Shown here piece by piece: positions 42,388 through 54,833 of a stretch of 64,000 bases of DNA (positions within the stretch are counted from its first letter, which is position 1; the number at the start of each line of letters is the position of its first letter). Where the stretch lies: assembly GCA_030411725.1 (NCBI GenBank), contig MU839841.1:806001-870000 (forward strand). Direction: 5' to 3'. The position numbers and the translations under genes were made by a program. The notes under the pieces are model-generated. The model was not told where the DNA came from. It saw nothing but the letters and a program-made list of their open reading frames with translations, and ran no database searches. This stretch comes from Echria macrotheca. Its lineage: Eukaryota > Ascomycota > Sordariomycetes > Sordariales > Schizotheciaceae.

Positions 42388-45300
42388 GCCGAAGCGACGA
42401 AATATTGGACTCGACCGCGCTTGAGCGGACGAATCCCCAGCGGGCAGGGCAGATGGAGGACTCGCCGAGTCTTATAAGTCTCTTGTCGTTGCTCGTTATC
42501 CCCAAGCTCAGGCCAGGCGTTGATGGGGAATGGGGGGGTTTGGAATGAAGGGTGAGACGGGCCAGCCAATGAGGGCGGCTAGACGGTGTGTAGAAGCGCC
42601 GTGATGTCGGGCAAGCTGGCAGCGTCGCAGCTGTGAGTGGACGGCGCTTGCAAGCGACAAGCGGCGGCGACGAGGGTCTAATGTTTCGAGTTTGTCGGCC
42701 TGGTGCTGACCTGTTCGAGTCGACGGCCAATCAAGGCGGAAGCGACACAGGCGAACGAGGGCATGCAACAACCCTCGAGTGCTTTTCTAGGTACGTGCTG
42801 TCGTCGACGAAAACAAAGTCGACGGAAAAGACGAAAGCGGCGCCCCCAGGGTCTATTTCAGGTCCCCACGTCCCCCCTTGGTCCCCTTGGTCCCCAAGCC
42901 CCAGCTGAGAAGACACACGCTTTTGGCCCGTCTTTTGTGTGCTGAGCAGCAAGCCGGACACCGAATGAGATGGCGCGACTCGAGCGGCTTGTCCACGATC
43001 GACGGCGAGGATTGGCCAGTTTCCTTCATGCACCGCTAATCTCGCCAGGGCTATTCGCCATGTCGGGAGCCCCTGTTCCCCATGTGCGAGGTTAATTGGG
43101 GCCTCTTTGCCGTGAACCGCAGGCCGCTGCGGAGGTGGCACTGGACCCTTTCTGGCGCTGCCTCGTCCCGCGCATCAATTTGGACCCTGGTGAGATTGCC
43201 GAGCGACACACACTCCTGGATCGCGTCCCGAGGCTGGCACAACAAAAACACAATGAACGATATTAAAACAATTGCCGAGTCAGGAAGCAAAGCAAAGGCA
43301 GAGAGAGCCGTGTTGCCACGCCGAGCCTCGCGACGATTCCACAATGCTGTGAAACCTGCGGACCGGCGAGCAGGGAACACACTGTATGCGATGCTGAGCT
43401 GGCCGCCAGGACGGGCTAGCTCGCCCTCCCGTCTCGGACTGCGATGCAGCAGGTGAGCAGCAGGACTCGAGGGCAATGACGACGAGGACTCGACGCTTGC
43501 CTTCTCGTAAACCAATTGGGTGCGCGAGTCTGCACTACTCGAACTAGAAGTTGGCAAGCTGGCCTGCCTGCGTAGATCTCATTAATGATGGCCACTGCCT
43601 GTTTGTCACTCACTCCTTTTTCAGATGCGTGGATGATGATACGTCGCTGGCGTCTGATCGATCTCCGCTTCCCCGGGAACGACACCGCACAAATCGTCAA
43701 ACTGTCTCACCCTCTCCGCGCCTGGTAAAAAGTGTAAATCCTAGCCTGGTATCCTCATCGCCGGGAGGGCCGTGTTCCAGCCTCTCTCTGTGGCTGCTGC
43801 TGCTGCGTTTGGCAACCAGGGAGCTTGTCAATAGACAAAAATTATTGGCACTCGACCCGTCCGATTACAGATCGAACTGAGATTGCCAGGGGTCGCCGTG
43901 GAGTTGGCCCCAGACACCCGATTTGGATTGATGGGACGCATCTGACGGGAACTGGGCACGCACGGGCCCGTCAGCCGGGAGCGGCAGCCAGCAGTTGTGT
44001 GGACCTGAACCACTGGGCGTCAATTGTCCAAATCTCGACATCTTCAATGCACCGGGAGGGAGAGCCTGAAATAGCTCACCTCACTTTCGCCCGAGTCCAA
44101 TTGAATTGTCGCTTGCGTGGTAGAACTGGTGCCACGACAGCAAATGCATCTTTTTTGCAATCTCTCAACAAGGCAGATTCGTAACCCCCTGAATGCATTC
44201 CCGTCTCTCTCCTCAGGAGAAAGTTTAAGGGTCCAACAAATCTTGAAGCCGGCCCCCTCGGTGATGGCCGTTTGCCAAACGCATCCGGACTCGCGGGAGA
44301 CAATGAGAGGAATCGGCCACCTCTTGTGTGACCGAACCTGCATCTGGCTCCCCGTTGGGACCAGTCAGCGCATTGTTCCAGACCCAAGGATTCCCGATGG
44401 GCGGTTGCCCGCAGCACACAAGGCAACCCCCCCCCTCCCCGCCGACGCCCCAAACCGGTCGGTCGAGGTTGCACCGGCCTTCCGCTCTGGGAACCAACAA
44501 GCGGGTTTGTCAACGACATTGTGCTTGGCTGCTGATGTGATGCCGTCGTCCGAGCTCGTCACTTCTCACCTCTCTTTTTCTCTACGGAGTAACTCGGCTT
44601 TTGGTTGTTTCTTTAGAGACGGTTCAACCGCTATGTAAGCCGTAAGCCAACAGCCCTAACAAAAAGAAATCTCATCTCCCAACATCCCCACGGGGGAGGC
44701 GGCGGCGGCGGAGCGAGGCGGGGCGGGACGAAGAAGGCAACGGATGGAGATCCGAGACACGGGGGCCTGCCGCAGCGCCATGCTGTTGTGCGGCCTTCTT
44801 TCTTTTTCTCCATCCTCGCGATGCAATGCATGGAGTAAATCCGATTTCTTCTCGAAGGATTCCGTAACACACAGAGCTTGGCTTGCTGCGGCGTTGTTCG
44901 TGATGTGGCGATAACTACTATATCCATGACAACCCGCAGCAGAGTACGGAATAGGTAGACATCCACAGACCTGTGTATACCGAGAGACCGATAATAACAA
45001 CTTAATGTACAACACACTATAATAGTAGGCATACACATACACGAACTGATCGTCGGTCGTCCCGGGAATGCTAGTTACCACACACAAAGCATTCTCGTTT
45101 TTCTCTCCCCCGGGAACACGAAAGTTTCGGGTCGATCCCGTCACGCACCGTGGGACCGTGGCGCGGGCGTCTCAGACACGGCCGTTTTTTTTTTTTTTGC
45201 TGCGTGTCTGAACAATACAAAAAAGTTACACGAGATCTGGAAAGAAAAACCAAAACAATCTATATTGTCGCTCGGCCATGCGACAGACACGCTATGTCTC

Positions 45301-46976
45301 GCCCTCATCGTCCCGTGTTCCTGTCTCCAGCCACCAAAAAATGAAGGCATAATCCTAGCCAGTATTGCAGTTTTGTTATATGGTGAGAATCTGACGACTC
45401 ATATATTTCCCTAGCAATATAAGTCGCGCGGGAATGCTAAGGTGCAGCCCCCCGTGCCCCCCTTCCCACTCTTATAATCGAAACATCTAAACGGTAGTGA
45501 TGTAGTCAGCAATCCACCTCGATCCTCTATGAAAAAAAGGAAACACTACGGCACAGAAAACCCAAGGCATAACTCTAGTATTACAGTTTTTTACTCTGCT
45601 GAGAGAGATAATCTAACAACTCGTACGTCGGGAATGCTATCAACCAACCACCCCATAATCGAAAACATTAAGTCATGTAGTCAGCAATCTACCTCTGTAT
45701 ATATACCTAAAAAAAAAAAAACGGCACAGAGAGAAAACCCAAGGCATTAAATAAACATGAAATCTGACCGGGAAAATAAAATCCAAGTCAAGACAAAGGA
45801 GAACCCTTCCTCACGACAAAACAGCCAAGCACAACTGTCATCATGACCAAACAAACACCCTTCCTTCGCCACCCCCTTGGTTATTACCATGTACCGTGTG
45901 TCTGAGTAACTATACCACCCACCAAAAAAACATGGATATGCTTGCTTGCTTGCCCTGTAGCCTCGTTGTGTTAGAGAGTTCTGTGCTGTCTGACACTCGT
46001 GTAATCCGCAATCCAGGGGAACCACTCTACTGTGGTAATTCAATCTATCTTGACCAAGGAATCCTTCCCTTCCACCATTTTTTGAACTAACGTCCTGGAC
46101 CATGGTCAGAGAGAGCACAACATGGACACACAATCGCCATATCATCGACGATTTATACCATTAGTATTACCGTATTCCGTAAGCCAACAGATATGGACCC
46201 ATCGCCTTCTCCTCCCATACATGCGTTTCTTCCGACACTGATGTTTTTACACACACACCACAACAATCCCAGGAAACTCAGCAACCAGGTACACACGTGT
46301 CCATCTCCTTTCCAACTCAAATTTAGTCTTTCAGCCCCTCACGGGCGACAACGTGTCACTCCCGCACTCTTCCCGGGCTCCCTCCTCCCTCATGTTTCGT
46401 CCCTGTTATGTTGTAACTGGCTGAGCGGTGATGTCAAAAAGACGGGTTTGTGTACACCACAAATCTCCCCTTTCGGGGCTCCACACCAAAAGGGTCGTTG
46501 TCCCTTGCCTTTTCTTCTCCCAACATCTCTCGACTTCCTCGTCCTTGAGACTGATCAACTGGCCATGGCGACATCGACGTTCCCTCGAAGCATCTCTCAA
46601 AATAAAAGCAAACGCAAAACGCCCCCAAATGCCGAGAAATACACCCTCCCACCACATCTTTGCTGCTTCTTGGGCAGACTCGCTTTCTTCCCTCCTCCAC
46701 CCATTATCGCCCAAGTCCTTCGTTCATTCGTCGTTCGTGGCGAGTTCAGAAACCGAAAGGGAAAAAGATTAAAAGCCCCTCTCCAAAGAAGCAACAACAG
46801 AAGATGGCCGAATAAAATCCGTATGAAAATTACCATGCCGAAACCGAGACTTGGTAGAACATGTCCAATACACGCCCAGCGAATGTTTTGGTTACAATAA
46901 AAGGTGTACATACAAACCGGCAATGGAACCGTAGCGCAGCACGGCCAAAAGAATAGCAAGCAAGAGATTCTCGTCT
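42388..46976. other. 4.6-kb region without a recognised gene
   Basis: The longest gene-free stretch. Its left end is the likely promoter of the CBM48 gene. Its right end is the 3' flank of the Sur2-like gene. In between, open frames up to 235 codons (such as 46193-46900 plus) are Pro/Ser-rich and match no family that I know. A tandem duplication at 45344-45740, a T14 run near 45186 and short direct repeats are the only structures seen. Confidence 0.6.
45344..45740. repeat. Diverged tandem duplication of about 200 bp
   Basis: Two units, 45344-45563 and 45564-45740, each start with AAGGCATAA. Each contains GGGAATGCTA, TAATCGAAA, ATGTAGTCAGCAATC and ACGGCACAGA in the same order, and each is followed by another AAGGCAT. 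The units differ by many substitutions and small indels. Confidence 0.75.
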
Positions 46977-48225
46977 CTACCTTCGCGCTTTGCTACTTTG
47001 CCTTGGCTTGCCGTTGGCCTTGCCATTTGGCGTACCGTTGGCTTTCCCTTTTGGAGACCCGTTGGTCTTGCCGTTACCATTAGCGATTGGTACGGATTTC
47101 TTCGCGGCCGCGGCCCTCGTGCGCTCATACTTCAAAGCGGTATCGCCCTTCCACATGGTGCCGAGCAGACGGTCCCAGATAGTGAAAAACGGCTGCGAAA
47201 AGTTGGTCTTGATGCCCCAGCTTTGGTGGTGGATATCATGGTACGCCGCATTATTGCTTGTCAGATGTTGCAGAGGGTCCCATGGAAGAGCATAACCGCA
47301 GTGATCATCGACCGTCTTGATCATGGATCCAACAAAGTACACCATGCCCATCCGGGGAGTCATGAATGAAACCTTGTAGGAGATAGCCGGACCAAGAGTA
47401 TCGAGAATAAAGCCCTCGACCGGGTGATTGTACAGAGCACCATAGGCGTAGGGAACATAGAGACGGTGATGGCGAGCGTGGAATTCTGTTGAAAGGTCAG
47501 CGATCGCCCCATGGGCTGAAGATGAGTGACGTACGGTACATCCACTTGTTGACATGCATGGCACGATGCCAAAAATATTGCCAGGCATCCAGAACGAATG
47601 CCGCAAGCCAGAACTGGAAGGCCGGGATGATAAACCAGTAGATTACTTTGGCGAGGTTGAGCTCCCACGTCGCAAATGCTGGCACCTTGGCGCCGGTGAC
47701 CGCATCAAGCTGGGTTGTAAGGAACGGATAATGGCCGCCTGCGAGAGCGCCGGCCAGCAGGGGATGCGATGCGGCCATATTCTTCGAGATAGCCGTGGCA
47801 TTCAGCCCCATCACACCGAGTACCGCCGGGAGAGCCCGCTGTGCAAGCCGGATGCGCGTAGCCCAAACATCGACATCATAATCCTCCATTCCCGTCATTT
47901 GTCCCGGTTCCGTCAGACTCAGCACTGTCGACATTCCGACCTGGAGACACTGCTCGAAAACGACATCGCGCGCAACCTCGTAGCGCGACGCAAGATTTCG
48001 CTGGGATATTTCTTCGGGGGTGTGGAGGCGGTACTGCGGGAGCAGGTCGTAGACGTCGAGGGCATGAAAGAACAATGCAACGAGCCAGTAGGCGATGTGC
48101 GGAGAAAGGATAGAGAGCCAGAAGTCGGAAATGAATGGCAGGACGTTGGGCATCGGCCTCAGCTCGTAAGCTGGCAATGGTGGAAGGTCGGACGTGATCG
48201 TGTAGTTGGCCATGGTGGGCATCAC
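46977..48225 (-). CDS. SUR2: Sphinganine C4-hydroxylase, Sur2-like
   Basis: Two exons on the minus strand: 48225-47535 and 47485-46977. A 49-nt intron (GTACGT...GCTGACC...ACAG) lies between them. The product is 399 residues. Sur2 hydroxylates sphinganine to phytosphingosine in the ER and belongs to the fatty-acid hydroxylase superfamily with a di-iron centre held by histidines. The His boxes seen are WHRAMH, QFHARHH (completed by the splice) and HDIHHQ, with the typical LYVPYAYGALYNHPVEGF between. Hydrophobic segments include FWLSILSPHIAYWLVALFF and KVIYWFIIPAFQFWLAAFVLDAW. The C-terminal tail (KTNGSPKGKANGTPNGKANGKP) is a basic repetitive extension beyond the enzyme core. Translation could start at the first or the second ATG (48225 or 48222). 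Confidence 0.92.
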
Positions 48226-49662
48226 GCGGGTGGCGGTTCGCTGATGCGTCGGAACGTCGAAGTCGCGTCGGCACGGCCGGTAAGGCCTGGGTTGTTTTCT
48301 GGATTCTCGTCACCTCGACGCAGCGGCCAAGCGACAGTGGGAGGGAAGGAGTGTGGTTGTCGCTGTGGCTACGGACGTTCGCTGGGGGGAGGGAGGAAGA
48401 TTTTGATCTCCTGCTGGTGAAAAAGGAGTGACGGACTTGGACGAGTCTGGGGCGAGGGTGGCGTGCACGGTTGCCGGTCTTATCAATTTCGCTTGCTCAA
48501 ATCGGCTGCCGATTCGTCCGGAGCATCTGGCCACCGTCGAACGACTGTGTCCCCGACTGTGCGGACCTGATCAAGAATCCTGGGGTGTTGGTCAGATGTC
48601 TGTCAGGCCATCAATTGCAGCGTATGTAAGAAGGGATGAGTAACGCCGGTGGTCTTCTGGCAGAAAATTTGGGTTTGATCCCGGGAAGAACGGACGCGCG
48701 GGAGGATCTACCGTGCTGACAGGCAGCCTCTCTTGTCGAGGCTTGGCAGGGACATGCAGCCCGATCAGTCTCCGGCGCCATTCGTTCGGTGACTGCGGAT
48801 ATAGAGCCGCAGAGAGCACGTTGATCCGAGGGTTGTCGGACCGAGGCATCGGGAGTCTGCAGCGGCAGGCTAACTTGAAGCTCACTTGGCGAACATCAAG
48901 CCTTACTGGAAGTGTAGGTTTGGAGACGACGAAATATGTAAGACCAAGACCCGGCGTATAAGATACGCTGGTGGTCTCTAGTCTACGCTATATCGTGGCC
49001 GGCTTTCCTAGTCTGCCATAAGCTCAGATTCGTCATGCTAGACCAGACCCGGCATTGCGGTCATACATACGGGTTTACTGCACGGTTGAAGTTGAAGCAC
49101 CGTGCTCAGACCTGGTTGCGTTCTTGAACTTCGCAAAGCTTCCACTAGGTATCGTTTTATCTCGTCTCTGTTAGACGATTCTACCGATAACACGTTGTTT
49201 GACACTATTCTGGTGCTGGAATCGATGCTAAGCACCAAGCACGTGCATGGTGTTAAATACGCAAACTCCTAGCAGATGCGCCGTTGAAAGAGAATCACTA
49301 GTGAAACTCAATCCGCATGCCCCCAACGGCACATAAAATCCCAGGAAGGCCCATGGAGCTTGCCCCAGGCAGATTTAAATGTTCTAGATGTCCTCCTCAC
49401 CTCAACCTCACCCACAACCCTGACGTTCAACAACCCTGCCAAGCCTTAGGCTTCGGTGAGACAGCACTAGACCCAATCAGGTTAAAGCCCTCTCGAAGAC
49501 TTGCCCCTCCAACCCCGCTTGGTCTGCTCTGCCCATTTTTTTATTTTCAACCCCTCAATTCCCTCCTGAACACCTCGAGACCGACCAGCCTTCTTATCGT
49601 CCCGCTCGACTTCAGACCGACCCATCTTCTCCTTCTTCGGTACTTCTCAGACAACCGCAAAC
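48226..49662. other. 1.4-kb divergent intergenic region (Sur2/TCTP)
   Basis: Holds both promoters. No coding exon was recognised. The part next to TCTP is pyrimidine-rich (49500-49650), a common feature of highly expressed fungal genes. Confidence 0.5.
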
Positions 49663-50500
49663 ATGATTATCTACACCGTAAGCCTTCCTCTCGCCACGTC
49701 GCGTCGGACACGATCTTCCCCCGCCCCCGCCTTCAAAACCTGCGCGGCGCATGTCTTCTTCCTCTTCTATCTGGCCATCGGCTAACTGTATCCCGTCACC
49801 TACAGGATGTCATCACCGGCGACGAGATCATCTCGGACTCGTACGATCTGAAGGAGGTCGATGGCATCGCCTACGAATGCGACTGCGCAATGATTACCGA
49901 GGGTGCAGTTCAAGTCGGTCCGTCAGCCCGCTTCCCCGACGATGTCACAGAAATTCCCGAGACCAATAGAGGAAACTGGCACTGACAGGAGACTAAACAG
50001 ACATCGGTGCCAATGCGTCGGCTGAGGAGGCCGAGGAGGGTGTCGAGGACACCGAGGTGAAGGTCAACAACGTGGTGCACTCGTTCCGTCTCCAGAGCAC
50101 CCAGTTCGACAAGAAGACGTACCTGACGTATCTCAAGGGTAAAAAATCTGATTCCGGGCTAGGGATGGAATGGGGACAGAAGCTAACACTGGCAAATTTC
50201 CAGGGTACATGAAGGCGATCAAGAAGCACCTTCAGGACAGTGGCAAGTCGGAGGATGAGGTCAAGGAGTTCGAGACCAAGGCCCAGGGGTTTGCCAAGAA
50301 GATCATTGGCAACTTTAAGGACTGGGAGTTCTACACGGGCGAGTCGATGAACCCCGACGGCATGTGAGTTTTTTTTCCTGGGTTGAACGTCTCCAATGGT
50401 TACTGACAGTGACAGGGTTGTTCTCCTCAACTACCGCGAGGACGGTACCACGCCCTATGTCGTTGTCTGGAAGCATGGCCTCAAGGAGACCAAGGTCTAA
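49663..50500 (+). CDS. TMA19: Translationally controlled tumour protein (TCTP)
   Basis: Five exons: 49663-49677, 49806-49917, 50001-50138, 50204-50363 and 50416-50500, giving 169 residues, close to yeast Tma19 (167). TCTP is an abundant ribosome-associated and stress-related protein. The spliced sequence runs [52 protein letters not shown], with the TCTP1 signature IGANASAE, and ends [20 protein letters not shown]. Helical TCTP2-like region: [50 protein letters not shown]. Exon 1 is just 15 nt (MIIYT), followed by a 128-nt intron. Intron 2 uses the unusual donor GTCCGT. All phases agree. Confidence 0.95.
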
Positions 50501-51871
50501 GGGTCTGGGGATGGGCAATCTAGCCTATGGTTTGTTGTAGTAGCGGTCAGCAGGCAATTGCAAGTCGACTGTCGCGGGTTGCGACGTAGAGGCGCATGTA
50601 CAGCAAAATATAGGATGTTGCATTATGATTCTATGCATTTCGAACTCGCTATGGGGGGACGTGGCTTCAGTTTCCACTTTTGCTTCCTGTGTCCTGTCAT
50701 CTTGTCCTGGCGTAAGAGGTGCTCTAGCTGTGAGCTTTTGTAAGGATCTGTTGCCTCGTCTCTGCCAAACCAGACCTGTGAGCTAATTCGAGGGATGAAA
50801 ATATTGTTATTTGTCTTTAACAGTATCTAAGAAGCCGAAGGCTTCCACCCCCCTCAAGGCGGTAAGCGGTCCCTAGGTATACTGAGGTATCAGAATAGAC
50901 AAGTCGACCAGTACGAATGCCTCTCTTCTTTTTTTCTCGCGCATGATCCTTGGCTTCCAAGATGACGGACCTTCCTTCTTTGCTCCAAGTGAGTTACCCT
51001 AAACCAAGTCTAAGACATGCGCCAGTTTCTCACAACTCACAATATCCATGCGGAATAAAAGAGGGAACCTGATATGGATGGTAGAAGGCCGAGCCGATTC
51101 AAACAGATCTTTAAGTATCTTACTTTTGTATTATACTACCGCGCTGAGCGAAAGACGGAATAATGTCACGGCAGCTAGCGCACCGCAGCGCTGCAACCAC
51201 TAGACTTAGGCCATGCCTTTTGCAAAAGGATACAAATCAACTGGACTAAGCCAACGACTCAACTTGATTCCAGCGCTCTAGACTTATACAGCTCGTTACC
51301 TCGACCCTCCACCGTTGCGTCAGGGCTGTGATAGATAACCCAGAGGTGAGGATGTGAGGAAGGAGGAGGCTTCTCTTCCACTAAGAGTCTTCTCGATTTA
51401 ATTATTATACTTTGTATGTTTCTGCTTTTTGCGCTTCCCCCTCAAAAATAGGATCTGTTGTTACGTACTTGGGTTACCTGTGGTCTTGTTCAGGCAGGAT
51501 ACAAGGTAAGGTAAGGTAGCGTCATAAGGACTTGCGTTCCAAGGGACTGACTGACTACCTTACTTTCACATCATATTACTCTTTTCTTCTTCGCCCAGTA
51601 TATATCCCCTTCTCGTCGAGTTTACGAGCTCCACCTTATATTGAAGAGAGCGGTCTCAAATAAATTCAACGTTGACATAGGTAGTAGGTACTTGGTATTA
51701 TGGCCCCCCTCCTCCCCTCGTTACATCCATTTTAATGTCACGAAATGAAAACAGGATCTATAAGAATCGATATCGAATCCGTCGGTAACTTTTCTAGACT
51801 ACCGGCCATTACCATCTAAAAAATAAAAATCTAGCCCGTCCATCCTTGACCCATCCCTCTTCCAAACTGAC
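50501..51871. other. 1.4-kb intergenic region between TCTP and Aim3-like gene
   Basis: The two genes converge here, so it includes both 3' UTRs. The sequence is AT-richer than the genes and has no recognisable exon, RNA gene or long repeat. Confidence 0.5.
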
Positions 51872-53318
51872 TCAAAATTGAGGCCTCGTGCCCATCGGAA
51901 CAGGCGGCGGCTCATGAGCCTCTCCTTTCAACTCCCTGGGCTTTCTAGGAGGCGGAGGCGGAGGCGCCTTTTTCTTTCCACCGCCGCCTAGAACCGCTGT
52001 AGCCCCCAAAGCAACACCCTGTATACCACCACTATTACCACCACCACCACCTCCGTCCCCTGAAGTCACTTCACCATTCCCATTGCCATTGTTCCCAAAC
52101 CGGCCCCCGAGCTTCTCATTCAGCCTCTCGGCCCCCCTCACTCCCGCAGCTACCTGCTCCCCATGCCGCTGCCGAAAGTTATTCGCCGTCGACGCGGCGG
52201 CGCGTGCGTCACCGAACGAAACGGACCGGGGATTCTCGCGGAGGGCGGCGGCGGTTTGGAGGGCAGCGCGTTTTTGGGCGAATGTTGTACCGCCTCCTTG
52301 CTGTCCTTGCTGGGGGGTATCTGGTGCTGTAGAGTTTCCGAAGCGGGAAGAGAGACGGGAAGCTAGGTTTGGGCCTGTTGACTGAGAGTCGGGGACCGCT
52401 GGCGAAGGTGTGGATGAGGATGAGGTTCCGAAGCGTGAGGAGAGACGGGAGGCGAGGTTTGATGAGGTGGCGGCAGAGTCTGGGACGGTTGGCGAGGGGG
52501 TGGACGAGGGACGGGCGGGCAGGAGAGGGGGCGTTGATGAGGAGGGAAACGAGGGAGGCGGGGGGGCCGGTTGACGGGTTGATTGCGGCGGGGGATTCGG
52601 AGAGGTAGAATTCTTGGATCCTATGCCGAAGGATGGGATGGAGATGCCGGCTGAGGTGAGACGGGAGATGGCGCCTTGGTTGAGGAGACCCGTTGAGTTC
52701 GGGCGGGTTGTCGTGGGGGGAATGTTGTTGGCTGTTACGCTGGGTGAGGCTGGGTTTCGGGGCGGGAGTCTCGGGGGGAGTTTCGGCGGGGTTGGTCCGG
52801 CTGGGGTGGATATCGAGAGACTGGAAATGGCCGGCGGATTGGTGAGGTCTCTCCGGACCGGGGGAGGCGGGAGGTATGGTCTGGGCGGAGCCGGCGGGGG
52901 ATCGTCCTCCGCTTGGGGAGGGTGGTGTGCTGCCGAAGGATTCGAGGTTGCAGTGGACGAGGGACGGGAGATGGGTGGTGAGGGCGTTCCCGAGGATCCG
53001 GTACGGACGTGTCTAACTGGCGGAGGACCGAAGGATGATGGGTCCTGGAGAGACGATAGCGGGCGGGCGACATGGTTGCTTTTGTCGTTCTGCGTAGATA
53101 GCCTGGTTAATTTGTTGTCTTCCGATGGGCAGATGGATGGATGAGCTTACTTTATCACCGCGGCCTACCAAGCTTTTCTGTCTCCATGGTCAGTATGTCG
53201 ATCTCCCGACCAAGGAATTAATTCAATGGAAGCGCAGACATACCATCTGCCCCTTCAAAGAAGTCCCCTCCTTCTCGGGATGCCATCCCTTCTTGAGGAT
53301 GTCCTTGTATCCCGACAT
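51872..53318 (-). CDS. AIM3: Aim3-like proline-rich actin-patch protein
   Basis: Three exons on the minus strand: 53318-53244, 53177-53151 (27 nt) and 53089-51872, giving 439 residues. Introns are 66 and 61 nt (GTATGT...ACAG; GTAAGC...GCAG). The N-terminus MSGYKDILKKGWHPEKEG resembles filamentous-fungal Aim3 homologues, as does the later block PSSFGPPPVRH. Long Pro-rich tracts (PPRPYLPPPPVRRD, PPKLPPRLPPR, GGGGKKKAPPPPPPRKPRE) are likely SH3 ligands. The motifs NLASRLSSRFG (twice) and TTFAQKRAALQTAAALRENPRSVSFGDARAAASTANNFRQRHGEQVAAG are the conserved C-terminal part. Yeast Aim3 localises to cortical actin patches. The protein is shorter than yeast Aim3 (947 residues). The assignment rests on motif recall. 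Confidence 0.78.
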
Positions 53319-53682
53319 GATGGCTCATCGACATTCCATGCCAAGGAAGGAGAAAGTCGAATGCTGAGTTTCTAGGGACATCGAGAAACAGATCAAAGAC
53401 GGAGCTTTTTTGGTGCCCGGTCCCGAGTCAGGTCCGGTTCAGGGACCATCGCCAGCTGGCGAATGACGTAACAGTTGGCCCCTGACCGCTCTCCCGGGAT
53501 TGGGGCCCCCTGCTCGCCAATCCGCCAGGGGGTCAAGCAGCTGCAAGGGTATTTTAGAGTATTTCTGGGCGCCTTGCGCTTCAGGCAAACAACCCCGCAT
53601 GCAAATGCAGGCCCGCGTCGCGCCGTCGCGTCTTTTTGCGAAGAAGCATCAATCAACAAATTTGCTGAGACTGACAAAAAAG
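53319..53682. promoter_or_regulatory. Shared promoter between Aim3-like and MTW1 genes
   Basis: Only 364 bp separate the divergent start codons, so both promoters must lie here. No specific site was recognised. Confidence 0.5.
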
Positions 53683-54833
53683 ATGGCAGCGGCAACGAGG
53701 ACAGATATCGAATTGCTGACGGAGCATTTTGGGTACCCCCCAGTGGTATGTTCTTCCATTTTTGCCTTTCACCAAAAAACAGTGAGTGATTGACAGAATC
53801 CCAATAGTCCCTCCTCGACGACATAATCAACAGCATCAACATCCTCGCCGAGCGCGCCATCAACAGCATCGAACAAGGCCTTCTCAACGCGCCCCCATCG
53901 TCCCTCGGCTTCCGACCGCCCAAAAACCCACAACCGAAATCCAAATCATCCCGGTCCGCCGGCGACACCAACAACAACAACAATGAAAACCCTCCGCCCA
54001 GCCCCGAAGAAGCCCACCGGCACGAGATCGAAGCCGGCACGCACCAGCTCGAGACCCTCCTCTTCGCCTCCATCGACAAAAACTTCGACGTCTTCGAGAT
54101 CTACGTGATGCGCAACATCCTATGCGTGAAACCCGAAGACCGCGAGTGGATCCGTCTATCGCACTACCAAAACCTCGACTTTTCGTCGTCATCCCCCACC
54201 GAAACAACAATCGAATCCCTAACCCGCCTCCGCCGCCGTCTCCAGGCCAGCCAGAAACTAAACACCATGCTCCGCGCCGAGCGCGCCCGCAACGCTTCCC
54301 TCCTCGAATCCCTCCGGAAACTAGTCGGATCCCCCACGCCCGGAGCAGTCAAGACAGAGCAAGCGACCGAACCTGACGAGAAACCATTCGCCTTCCTCCG
54401 CGACAAGCGCGGCCTAATGGAAGGCGGCCGCGACACGCCCATCACAACCACCACAGCCTTCACGCTCTCACAACTACAAGCCCTCAGGGCGCTCTCCGAG
54501 TCGCTGCGGACTATCATGCCCGACCTGATGAGTTCGGATTCTGACCCAGAAAAAGATGAAGGTGATACAGAACGAAAAAAGACGTGGAGGAGGGAGAGGC
54601 TGGAGTACGTCGAGAGCGCGACGAGGCGACATCTCGAAAATGTGCGCGGGCTGGATCTGGGTAGGAATGGCGAGGTCAGGGATGGGGAGTGGGAGGGGGG
54701 CGGGAGGAGTGTCGAGCAGGGCGAGGTCGAGGGGCTGGAGCAGGTTTCTTTGGTGTTGGGCGGCGGCGGACGGGGGACATCTACATCGGGAGGGCCTGGT
54801 GATGGTGATGGTGATGAGATGGATGAGTCGTGA
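53683..54833 (+). CDS. MTW1: Kinetochore MIND/Mis12 complex subunit Mtw1
   Basis: Two exons: 53683-53745 and 53808-54833. The 62-nt intron is GTATGT...ATAG. The product is 362 residues. Mtw1/Mis12 links inner kinetochore proteins to the KMN network and to spindle microtubules. The spliced N-terminus MAAATRTDIELLTEHFGYPPVSLLDDIINSINILAERAINSIEQGL is the Mis12 head signature. A second conserved region is HEIEAGTHQLETLLFASIDKNFDVFEIYVMRNILCV. Coiled-coil-prone helices follow (ESLTRLRRRLQASQKLNTMLRAERARNASLLESLRKL). The C-terminal part is charged, then Gly-rich, and acidic. An Asn-rich insert (DTNNNNNENPP) interrupts the head. No kinase motif is expected or seen. Confidence 0.92.

Noticed and set aside
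46193..46900. 235-codon plus-strand open frame
   Set aside because: No family resemblance and biased toward Pro/Ser/Arg; it sits in the 3' flank of the Sur2-like gene and has no splice-supported partner.
48661..48700. GTTTGATCCCG string resembling a tRNA B box
   Set aside because: No matching acceptor, D or anticodon arms on either side.
52369..53144. Plus-strand open frames within the Aim3-like gene
   Set aside because: Gly/Arg-rich mirror of proline-rich codons on the minus strand, where the spliced gene model fits.
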